DNA of 25,665 nucleotides from JBGPBY01 sp041481485 (GTDB taxonomy: Bacteria > Acidobacteriota > Terriglobia > 20CM-2-55-15). How positions within the stretch are numbered: the stretch's first letter is position 1; every line of letters starts with the position of its first letter. This document shows, piece by piece, positions 14,857-20,926 of the stretch. Under the pieces are notes generated by a model. That model was not told the DNA's origin, searched no databases, and saw only the letters and a program-made list of their open reading frames with translations. Both the position numbers and the translations under genes were made by a program. The DNA lies in contig JBGPBY010000024.1 of NCBI GenBank assembly GCA_041481485.1, positions 1-25,665 on the forward strand, in the 5' to 3' direction.

Positions 14857-15129
14857 TTAACTGGATGGACCATTTCCAGCTCCCCATGAAAACATCAAAG
14901 CATGCTCGACCATCCTGCCCATTCTCATATCCATCCTTCCAAAGATCGGCTCTCTGAAATCGCTCACGGCGACACTGCCAGTGAATATGAAGGCAAGCAC
15001 GTTCAAGATTGCGTCCGATGCCTGCGGTTCATCAATGAAGTTCTGAAGCACAGGAAACGCGATCGCAAAAAACTGAAGTAGCGATTCCATTGGTAGATGA
15101 GTACCTAACAGATTAGAATCCATCCCCAT
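14857..15129 (-). CDS. Possible 90-aa hydrophobic-core protein
   Basis: The frame reads like a protein in the middle (MESLLQFFAIAFPVLQNFID, then LNVLAFIFTGSVAVSD), with alternating charged and hydrophobic residues. However, its start region overlaps the upstream sequence that is duplicated before the two small paralogues, and there is no clear ribosome site. No family was recognised. It may be a remnant. Confidence 0.35.
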   Translation of the reverse strand: MGMDSNLLGTHLPMESLLQFFAIAFPVLQNFIDEPQASDAILNVLAFIFTGSVAVSDFREPIFGRMDMRMGRMVEHALMFSWGAGNGPSS

Positions 15130-15163
15130 TCCTCTGACAACAGACAGGGAGGCGCTCTGGGCG

Positions 15164-15391
15164 ATGGGAAATTACCGCGTTACCAATCCCATACCGGTGA
15201 TGGTCAGAGAGGTGGCGGAGGGGACCGCCTTCGTGTCCAGCACGGTACCCAAGGGCGCAATTATTTCCGTGGAAGGGGCGGTCATTGACCTCGCCAAATA
15301 CATATTTGTGAAGTGGAATGGTGAGGATGCCTTAATGTTTGCGGGCGATCTGCTGATACACGCGGAGCGTGCTTCCGAAGTTGAGAAGTAG
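15164..15391 (+). CDS. Small island protein, paralogue of 12904-13119
   Basis: This 75-aa protein begins MGNYRVTNPIPVMVREV and contains VPKGAIISVEGAVID, FVKWNGEDALMFAGDLL and HAERASEVEK, aligning over its whole length with the 71-aa protein at 12904. The upstream 55 bases are also related (AGAATCCATCC and CTCTGACAACA are shared), so gene and leader were duplicated together. GGGAGGCG lies 13 bases before the ATG. A hairpin, GTGCGGG/CCCGGCAC (15392-15409), follows the stop. Function unknown. Confidence 0.7.
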   Translation: MGNYRVTNPIPVMVREVAEGTAFVSSTVPKGAIISVEGAVIDLAKYIFVKWNGEDALMFAGDLLIHAERASEVEK

Positions 15392-15502
15392 GTGCGGGAA
15401 TCCCGGCACTAACCTGATTTTCCTTGCGACGTTCGGTTGTGGGCGTCATTCGGCAGGGTGGACGATATACAAGGATGGCGGGATTTTGGGTGGGTCCGGC
15501 AA

Positions 15503-15527
15503 CTGTAGGGGCGGTCTATGACCGCCC
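15503..15527. repeat. GTAGGGGCGGTCTATGACCGCCC repeat copy
   Basis: This 25-base near-palindrome of the dispersed family lies just downstream of the convergent 75-aa membrane protein gene (stop at 15543). Confidence 0.85.
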
Positions 15528-15542
15528 GCAATCCACTCTCAA

Positions 15543-15770
15543 TCAGTTGCGGATTTTGACGTTCCGATCAACCGCGCGATATTTATCGATGGCCTCCATC
15601 TGCATCTCGCCGAGAACATCTATTTGTTGCCGCAGAAATTTCGCCTGTGCTTTTGCTATGGAGACATCTCTCTTGGCCCTTTCGGCTTCACGGTGAAGCC
15701 TTACCATCTGGAAGCCACTCGCGATCAATGCCACAAACAACAACACAATCAATAAGTCTTTGCCTTTCAT
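15543..15770 (-). CDS. Small membrane protein with coiled coil
   Basis: This 75-aa protein has one N-terminal helix, LLIVLLFVALIASGFQM (6-22), then a long charged helix, LHREAERAKRDVSIAKAQAK and LRQQIDVLGEMQ, predicted to be coiled. GGAGGGG lies 4 bases before the ATG. It probably sits in the inner membrane with a cytoplasmic or periplasmic coil, like many small phage- or island-encoded accessory proteins. No specific family was recognised. Confidence 0.7.
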   Translation of the reverse strand: MKGKDLLIVLLFVALIASGFQMVRLHREAERAKRDVSIAKAQAKFLRQQIDVLGEMQMEAIDKYRAVDRNVKIRN

Positions 15771-15938
15771 TTCCCCTCCATTGAGCGGCTCCAGAATAAC
15801 GAGTAGGGACGGTCTGTGAGCTATCCCGTTTCTTCAGCGCACGAATTTTGCCATGGCGATGCCCGTAATTACAATGACGACCCACAGCGCAGTGACGAGC
15901 AGTTCGCCAACATCAATGGTAAGGGTCAAGCTGCACTG

Positions 15939-15985
15939 TAAACGCGCACTTGAAAACGCGCTTTTTTGATCGAGCGCCGGTGATT
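15939..15985. repeat. GCGCACTTGAAAACGCGCTTTTTTGATCGA-type repeat, copy A
   Basis: GCGCACTTGAAAACGCGC followed by TTTTTTGATCGAGCGCCGG matches copy C (18588-18633) closely. In inverted orientation it also matches copies B (16625-16670) and D (18707-18749). All four copies lie inside the island. Confidence 0.75.
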
Positions 15986-16053
15986 TAAACATCATCATCG
16001 CCGAGGCTTTGCCGAGGCTCTGGTAAGGTAGAGGGCCGAGCGGAAGAAGAAAA

Positions 16054-16085
16054 CCCCGATCGTTAGCGCGATCGGGGTTTTTGTT
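16054..16085 (+). terminator. Strong bidirectional Rho-independent-type hairpin without an evident gene
   Basis: CCCCGATCG (16054-16062), loop TTAGCG, CGATCGGGG (16069-16077), then TTTTTGTTT. The minus strand also runs into TTTTCTTC. No gene clearly ends here on either strand, so it may terminate an unseen small RNA or a lost gene. Confidence 0.7.
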
Positions 16086-16624
16086 TCTGGAGCCCTTTTG
16101 CAAAAGCGCAAGAGCACCATCACACCTAAACAGGTAATGGCAGCTTGCCACCGCGAAGCGGCATTTGTCCAGTTCCGCAATGATGCGGATGGACGAAGCC
16201 AAATGCAGGATACTGCGGCAACGAAACTGCGGTGCGGATGGATGCGGTGTACTGTTTTGGATTTGCAGCAGCTGTGACCGGGGGTAGCGGTATTGTACGG
16301 ACCGGTGCCGCCAGAAAACACGGCAGCAGCAGCGCCGAGCGGCCAACCGGCGTCATCAACAGAGTTGCGAAGGACGACTGGACCATCGCGACCGCCAACG
16401 GGCCTACCGCGAGCGGCAGCTTCAGGCCTGCGTGACGGATCAATCTTCCCCCGCCACCGAAGTCTTTGTCAGGATTGCCTGCTTGAGAGCGATTCCACCA
16501 AGAGTGATCCCGGAATCGGTCTCACGGGAGGACACTGATGGAAGATGTCCGTTTCGCGGACAACCCTATTGCATCGTTTGCGGCCAGCACAAATAGGCGG
16601 GATCAATCTGAGGCTTGAAAGTCG

Positions 16625-16670
16625 AAACCGGCACTCGATCAAAAGACAGCGTTTTCAAGTGCGCGCTATC
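16625..16670. repeat. Island repeat copy B (inverted)
   Basis: CCGGCACTCGATCAAAAG followed by ACAGCGTTTTCAAGTGCGCG is an inverted, slightly diverged version of copies A and C. It lies directly downstream of the secreted carboxypeptidase-regulatory gene; copies C and D flank that gene's other side. Confidence 0.7.
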
Positions 16671-16683
16671 AGTATAGATTGAA

Positions 16684-18408
16684 TTATTGCAGATCCTTCG
16701 GAGACACGCGAATCTGCACCTCGCCATTCGGAGAAACATCTACAAGCTCTCCCGCGCTTCGATTGTGCAGAAGTAGGTTCAGCGTCTGCGGAAGTCTAAC
16801 GATGTAGAAATTCGCGGGGTAAAGAATACGACTGTAGGGTGGATTTTCTGTCGCCAGTACGCGGTACTTTCCAGGGGGAACTTGCAGTGCCGTGTAATTC
16901 CCGGCTTCGTCGGTAATGCCGGCTAATAGGGTATCGGCCAATTCGGCTTCTGACATTGCCGATTCTGGAATGATGATGACCGCAGTACCGGCTTTGCCGG
17001 TTTGTGCCGTTATCGTACCGCTATCTCGCGCAACAGTAATTCGTAGCTGGCTGCTACCGGTGCCTGGATCAAAACGTCGGTGAAGGACGCTTCTGCCATC
17101 CAGTTCGAGGTTCTTGACATATATAAACGCACACGCGCGACCGACTGCGGGAGGGGCAAGAAGTACACAATTCAGTGAACCCGTCAAACCGTTGACCAGA
17201 GCGATTCCCAACGGCAGCGACGGAAGCGTCACTATGGATGTTTCGCCGGGTATGGCGGTAGTGGGTGTTTGAGACAACGACTGAAAGGTTGGAATTCCCT
17301 GGACTCGAAGCGATGGGGATACCGTTCCTGTTACGGGCTCTTTGTCCCACGCCAGTTCCACCGCAAGATTTACGGGCGGCCGGGCATCCAGGAGAACGTC
17401 ACGCAGATCCGCGTTGGACATGGTAATTCGCGTTGTCCCAAAGGCATCGACGAGATTCCGCAGTTCTTTTCCGAATGCCGTCAATTGGTATACTCCAGGC
17501 ACCAACCCGCACACGCGAAACTTTCCATCATCTCCAGTCCTACCACCCTTTCGCGGAATGCCTTCGTAGGAATGCAGGGCGCTCATCGCTTCACTCTCTA
17601 CCGCAAAGTTAATGGCTCCCGGCTTTCCAGAAATGGTTAGCGTACCGCTGATGCACAGTGATTCTCCGCTCGACATATGAATGTCCACATTGTCGCGATG
17701 TTCCAGAGAATGCAGAATGATCGGCGTGGTGGTTTCCCGGGATGCCGCGTTTGGATAGTACGTTGGAACGATAACGCTGTTCCGGGCTGCGACCGCCTCG
17801 GGAGTATCGGAAATCGGAATGCCATACTCGCGGTCCCGCTCCGCGTATATCCAGTACGAGCGACCCGCTCGAAGAAATGAAGAGTGTATGGAATAAGCTC
17901 CGCGATCGTCCGTCACTACTTTCCTAATGCCAACACTGTAATTCAACAATCTGTCGGAGCTGGTAAATCCGTACGGATCCGATTGGTACTCTTGAGAAAA
18001 AACTGTCACAGTAATTCCCGGCAACGGTTCGTTGCGGGAATCGAAGACGCGGCCGGAAATGCTGCCATCCAGGCGCACTTTGAAATCCACACCCGATGTA
18101 TCGCGGCCCGCCGCAACCGTGACGTCTTTGGGAATCGCCGGGATATCGTCAATAGTCCCACCGCCGTCGAAATTGACTCCGATACTAAAGGTCCGCCCTG
18201 ATCCAAGGCCGGGAATCGTATACCTTCCCTCGGTGTTGGTTTGTGTCCAACCCAGAGTGGTGGATCCCACCTGTGCGCCTGCAATCGGCATGCGCGTATC
18301 CGCGTCGATCACTCGCCCGCTAACCGAACCGGCCGCTTGCGAGGGAGGCGGAACCGCTTGTGAAAGAAACGAAGCGGCGGCCAGCGTCAATGTGACGATC
18401 CATCTCAT
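16684..18408 (-). CDS. Secreted carboxypeptidase-regulatory-like domain protein
   Basis: This 574-aa exported protein has a signal peptide at about 1-25 (MRWIVTLTLAAASFLSQA). A first prealbumin-like module (about 28-108) contains GSVSGRVIDADTRMPIAGAQ and GRYTIPGLGSG. A second (about 113-200) contains GSISGRVFDSRNEPLPGITV and DDRGAYSIHS. Another lies near 255-325 (DDGKFRVCGLVPGVYQLTAF), and the last, near 490-550, contains AGNYTALQVPPGKYRVLA. Such proteins are abundant and surface or periplasmic in Acidobacteria; the function is unknown, perhaps carbohydrate or protein binding. GAGGGAAG precedes the ATG. It is the only large gene in the island and is flanked by the island repeats. It resembles the exported half of the M56 protein. 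Confidence 0.85.
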   Translation of the reverse strand: MRWIVTLTLAAASFLSQAVPPPSQAAGSVSGRVIDADTRMPIAGAQVGSTTLGWTQTNTEGRYTIPGLGSGRTFSIGVNFDGGGTIDDIPAIPKDVTVAAGRDTSGVDFKVRLDGSISGRVFDSRNEPLPGITVTVFSQEYQSDPYGFTSSDRLLNYSVGIRKVVTDDRGAYSIHSSFLRAGRSYWIYAERDREYGIPISDTPEAVAARNSVIVPTYYPNAASRETTTPIILHSLEHRDNVDIHMSSGESLCISGTLTISGKPGAINFAVESEAMSALHSYEGIPRKGGRTGDDGKFRVCGLVPGVYQLTAFGKELRNLVDAFGTTRITMSNADLRDVLLDARPPVNLAVELAWDKEPVTGTVSPSLRVQGIPTFQSLSQTPTTAIPGETSIVTLPSLPLGIALVNGLTGSLNCVLLAPPAVGRACAFIYVKNLELDGRSVLHRRFDPGTGSSQLRITVARDSGTITAQTGKAGTAVIIIPESAMSEAELADTLLAGITDEAGNYTALQVPPGKYRVLATENPPYSRILYPANFYIVRLPQTLNLLLHNRSAGELVDVSPNGEVQIRVSPKDLQ

Positions 18409-18767
18409 TTCACTTCCCTCGAATCACCGGGCAACAGGTCGATCAGCGGACTCGAACAACCAGATTCGGTCACTCAGCGCTGAACTAGATCGGCGACCGA
18501 CTTTCGGAGCATAGTCCGTTTAAGGCGGTCTTTCAACGTCCGGATACCGAAGGGGCGCGATGTCGCAGTGCGATTCTTATGTGGGAGTGTGAACGCGCAC
18601 TCGAACCCGCGCTTTTTTGATCGACCGCCGGTTTACTCATCATCATCGCCGAAGCGAAGCGGAGGATGTTGTATGCGCCTTAAAGGGCATTTTCGGAGGG
18701 CGAGTCGGTCGGCGCTCGATCAAAAAAGCGCGTTTTTACATGCGCGCTAACACTGCACCTCCGGCAG
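18409..18767. other. 359-base gap holding repeat copies C and D
   Basis: Apart from the promoter region of the preceding minus-strand gene, this gap contains copy C (18588-18633) and the inverted copy D (18707-18749), separated by about 73 bases. No ORF with a ribosome site or protein-like composition was seen. Confidence 0.5.
18588..18749. repeat. Island repeat copies C and D forming an inverted pair
   Basis: Copy C reads GTGAACGCGCACTCGAACCC then GCGCTTTTTTGATCGACCGC. Copy D (18707-18749) is its inverted relative, GGCGCTCGATCAAAAAAGCG then CGTTTTTACATGCGCGC. The pair could fold into a cruciform or delimit a small mobile cassette. Confidence 0.7.
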
Positions 18768-19082
18768 CTATTCAGTAATGCTGTCCTGCCCATCCGAAAT
18801 GTCGATCACTCGAAAATCGGCTTGCCATGTGGAGTTCGAGTTGGTCATCGGATCCTGAGGCAGTTGCAGGAAGTAATGTTTGTCGACGAGGTCTTGTAAA
18901 GTTTGAGGCGCCTTTTTCCTGTCCTGCGTGTACTGCCGGATAGCCTCTCGCAACACTGCGAGGTTACCCTTCTTGGAAACCTTGCCCACACGGGCTGTAC
19001 CCCCGTGCGTTACAGCATTTTTGTTGCCTCTTTTCGCGCCGGGACCGGGGTTCAGTGGTTCATTTAAAGTCGATTCAGACAC
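18768..19082 (-). CDS. Chimeric small protein: KRGNKNAVTHGG head fused to a GspG-like pseudopilin tail
   Basis: This 104-aa protein starts at GTG 19082 behind GGAGGA. Residues about 17-29 (KRGNKNAVTHGG) match a short N-terminal motif seen in phage terminase-small-subunit-like proteins. From about residue 39 on, NLAVLREAIRQYTQDRKKAP, then LQDLVDKHYFLQLPQDPMT and a TW ending are the C-terminal domain of type II secretion major pseudopilins (GspG). The prepilin leader and hydrophobic helix that a real pseudopilin needs are missing, so it cannot assemble as one. It is probably a fusion made during island rearrangement; whether it is expressed is unknown. Confidence 0.6.
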   Translation of the reverse strand: MSESTLNEPLNPGPGAKRGNKNAVTHGGTARVGKVSKKGNLAVLREAIRQYTQDRKKAPQTLQDLVDKHYFLQLPQDPMTNSNSTWQADFRVIDISDGQDSITE

Positions 19083-19162
19083 TCAGAAATCCTCCGAAAT
19101 AGAATCTTCAATTAGGGGGTCAGCCCCACTGGTGTTGAGTTTCATACGTGCTTCAAGATTTA

Positions 19163-19507
19163 GGTGCCACTGGGTGCCAAATCCACCCGGATTGATTGTT
19201 CTTCAGACTTTCTTCGGCCGCGGAGATCGACATTCAAATTCTGCAGAAGGCGAAGCTGCGCAGGATCCGTCTTCACGACCTGAGACACACTTACGCCAGC
19301 TTGATGATCTCCGCGGGAGTCTCGCCAGCTTACGTTCAGCAGCAACTTGGGCATGCCAGAATCAAGATGACGGTCGACACCTACACGCTCCTGATTCCGG
19401 GTGCCAACCGTGATGCCTGAAGGTTCTCCCTGGACTCTCCAAAACGGCCGCCGCTTCAGCCATTACCGGATAGATGTTCGGTATCCCGCGTGGCACCCAG
19501 TGGCACC
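19163..19507. repeat. 17-base inverted repeat flanking the integrase remnant
   Basis: GGTGCCACTGGGTGCCA (19163-19179) is the exact reverse complement of TGGCACCCAGTGGCACC (19491-19507). In the right copy TGGCACCCAG is also tandemly doubled (19491-19510). Position and structure suit integrase arm-type binding sites or element ends. Confidence 0.75.
19196..19420 (+). pseudogene. Tyrosine recombinase (phage-type integrase) C-terminal fragment
   Basis: The 74-residue frame carries the C-terminal catalytic box: LHDLRHTYASLMISAG (HxxR arginine), QQLGHARIKMTVDTY (His and nucleophile Tyr). The N-terminal arm-binding and core-binding domains and the first catalytic Arg are absent; the frame simply opens near 19196 (TTG). 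It lies 145 bases from the 3' end of tRNA-Lys, as expected for the element's own integrase. Truncation means the island cannot excise by itself. Confidence 0.85.
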
Positions 19508-19516
19508 CAGCGCCTA

Positions 19517-19545
19517 AAACAAAAGAGCCGCCAGAAATGGCGGCT
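19517..19545 (-). terminator. Terminator of tRNA-Lys
   Basis: On the minus strand AGCCGCCA, loop TTTC, TGGCGGCT is followed by CTTTTGTTTT. It starts 20 bases after the tRNA 3' end and also forms a hairpin on the plus strand after the integrase fragment. Confidence 0.75.
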
Positions 19546-19562
19546 TTAAGTTACTCATTTAA

Positions 19563-19607
19563 AATGAGCCGTGCGGGACTTGAACCCACGACCCCCTGAT
19601 TAAAAGT
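19563..19607 (-). repeat. attR: 3' half of tRNA-Lys, island junction
   Basis: These 45 bases are the direct-repeat partner of 12713-12756. They include the anticodon, variable loop, T-arm and 3' acceptor strand of the intact tRNA, presumably supplied by the element when it integrated. Confidence 0.85.
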
Positions 19608-19637
19608 CAGATGCTCTACCAACTGAGCTAACGGCCC
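19565..19637 (-). tRNA. tRNA-Lys (anticodon TTT)
   Basis: This 73-base tRNA has acceptor strands GGGCCGT and ACGGCTC with discriminator A, D-arm GCTCAGTTGGTAGAGC, anticodon loop CTTTTAA between CTGA and TCAG, and T-arm GTGGGTTCAAGTCCCGC. All stems pair. CCA is not encoded. It lies 50 bases downstream of the TPR gene on the same strand and has its own terminator. Its 3' half is the integration target of the island. Confidence 0.97.
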
Positions 19638-19686
19638 GACGAACGGACAGAATAACATATGCAGAAGATGTCTTGCCGTGGATCCT

Positions 19687-20919
19687 TCAGGGCTTGTAGG
19701 CGCGCTTGATGTAGCCGGCAGCTTTTTCCTTGTACACCGGACTGCAGTTCAGCTTCGCTACCGCGTTGTAGTGCTCGAGCGCGGCCTGGCGCATCTTTTG
19801 GGAATCGAGAATCATGCCCATCCAGATCTGCGAATCGGCTCTTTCGTCCGGGGTCGCATCGCTTTTGGGATCGACGATTTTTCCATAGGTGTCAAAGACA
19901 GCGCCGAAGTCTTTCTGCTCGGTTTGAGTCTTGGCAATTTCGTACTGCACCTTCGCGCCTCTCAGCCGTTCGTAACCGTTTGTCTTCGATAGGATTTTCT
20001 TCAGAATTTCCCGATACGTCTGCAGCGCAATATCAAACTTTCCCATCCTCCGCTGAATCTGGGCGCGCGTCATTTCGAACTGAAAGTTGCGGGGATATTT
20101 CGCATGCAACTCATTCACGATTTTCAGCGCGTCCTCGTGCCGTCCCTCGCGGTTGTATACGATGAGCAGCATCATCTTGGCATCGGTAGAGCCCTGCGTG
20201 CCCAGGCGTGCGGTATTTTCAATCTGGCGAATGCCCAAATCCTTGCCGTCTCCGGTCATTCCCAGCAGGCCGACAGCAACGCGGAACATAAATGGCAGGA
20301 TTCCCATCACGTAGTTGTATGCGCCAATCGACATCTCGGCATCGTGATAGTTCGGGTCAATTTTGAGCACCTGCTTGTGGTAATCCTTTGCGGATGAGGC
20401 TTCCCCTCGCGCCTTCCAGTATTCGCGTTTCACCGTTGCATGAAACGTCGCCAGAGTCGCGTACGCGGCGCCCTTGGCATACAGGGCATGGGTATCCTTT
20501 GGGTTCTTTTTCAATAGCGCGTCGGCCTTTGAGATTGCTGTCGCGACGGTTTCGTTCAGCCGCTTTTCCTCGGCTGCAGAAACTTCATCTTTCGACTGGT
20601 TTGTGCCGAAGGCGTCCTTTAGGGAAAAGCTCTCGATATTGAGCTTCTGCTGATCGTAAAGAATCTTGAGCCAGATTGCCGATGCCAGGCTGTTCCAGTA
20701 CAGCGGATCCTCCGGGTGTTCCGCGGTAAGGGTCTTGAAGTCGGTTTCCGCCAGAGCAAAATCGAGGTTGTAGAGGGATTCGACACCGTGCCGGTACACC
20801 AGATCCGGATCCGCGGCAACAGCGGTCTGAACCAATAGCGCACTGATGACAGCGGCACTGACCACTGTCATCAGCACACTACGTCTCGTCGTTCTTCCCA
20901 ACATGTTCACCGTGTCCAT
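19687..20919 (-). CDS. Exported TPR-repeat protein of the receptor operon
   Basis: This 410-aa protein has an N-terminal signal (TTRRSVLMTVVSAAVISALL, ending near AVAADP) and then helical tetratricopeptide-like repeats. Examples are ALAETDFKTLTAEHPEDPLY, ALYAKGAAYATLATF, EDALKIVNELHAKYPRNFQF and FDIALQTYREILKK. It is probably periplasmic and a protein-protein scaffold. The ATG at 20919 lies 7 bases after the TonB-receptor stop; longer in-frame extensions run back into that gene. As the last gene of the Fur-receptor operon, it may help assemble or serve the receptor (inference). A start at 20904 is also possible. Confidence 0.85.
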   Translation of the reverse strand: MDTVNMLGRTTRRSVLMTVVSAAVISALLVQTAVAADPDLVYRHGVESLYNLDFALAETDFKTLTAEHPEDPLYWNSLASAIWLKILYDQQKLNIESFSLKDAFGTNQSKDEVSAAEEKRLNETVATAISKADALLKKNPKDTHALYAKGAAYATLATFHATVKREYWKARGEASSAKDYHKQVLKIDPNYHDAEMSIGAYNYVMGILPFMFRVAVGLLGMTGDGKDLGIRQIENTARLGTQGSTDAKMMLLIVYNREGRHEDALKIVNELHAKYPRNFQFEMTRAQIQRRMGKFDIALQTYREILKKILSKTNGYERLRGAKVQYEIAKTQTEQKDFGAVFDTYGKIVDPKSDATPDERADSQIWMGMILDSQKMRQAALEHYNAVAKLNCSPVYKEKAAGYIKRAYKP

Positions 20920-20926
20920 TCCGGCA

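Larger units (their letters stand above)
15771..16683. other. 913-base stretch with repeats, a terminator and only marginal ORFs
   Basis: There is no confident gene. Marginal candidates are: a TTG-start 31-aa single-helix peptide at 15834-15929 (minus, VTALWVVIVITGIAMAKF); a plus-strand frame 16293-16538 whose TGA overlaps an ATG at 16538; the 26-aa ORF 16538-16618 that starts there, behind GGGAGGA (MEDVRFADNPIASFAAS); and a GTG-start 31-aa ORF at 16440-16535 (minus). Copies of the CGCGCTTTTTTGATCGA repeat lie at 15939-15985 and 16625-16670, and a strong hairpin at 16054-16085. Confidence 0.5.
12757..19562. mobile_element. Decayed integrative island inserted at tRNA-Lys, about 6.8 kb
   Basis: The island is bounded by the 44-45-base tRNA-Lys direct repeats (12713-12756 and 19563-19607). 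A tyrosine-integrase C-terminal remnant lies next to the intact tRNA, where the integrase normally sits. The interior is gene-poor and repeat-rich, with small ORFs, an IS relic, a duplicated small gene and one large secreted-protein gene. It is not a functional element: the integrase is truncated and no replication, conjugation or phage structural genes were recognised. Confidence 0.75.

Noticed and set aside
16126..16443. 105-aa minus-strand Pro/Ala/Leu-rich frame
   Set aside because: There is no ribosome site, no consistent domain, and competing frames on both strands; left as non-coding.
15939..18749. CRISPR array from recurring sequences of about 45 bases
   Set aside because: The four copies are in mixed orientation and separated by hundreds of bases to kilobases, with no regular spacers or cas genes.
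18928..19413. 161-aa plus-strand frame across the pseudopilin chimera and integrase remnant
   Set aside because: It joins two unrelated regions. The integrase motif is in a different frame, and the minus-strand gene has the better start.
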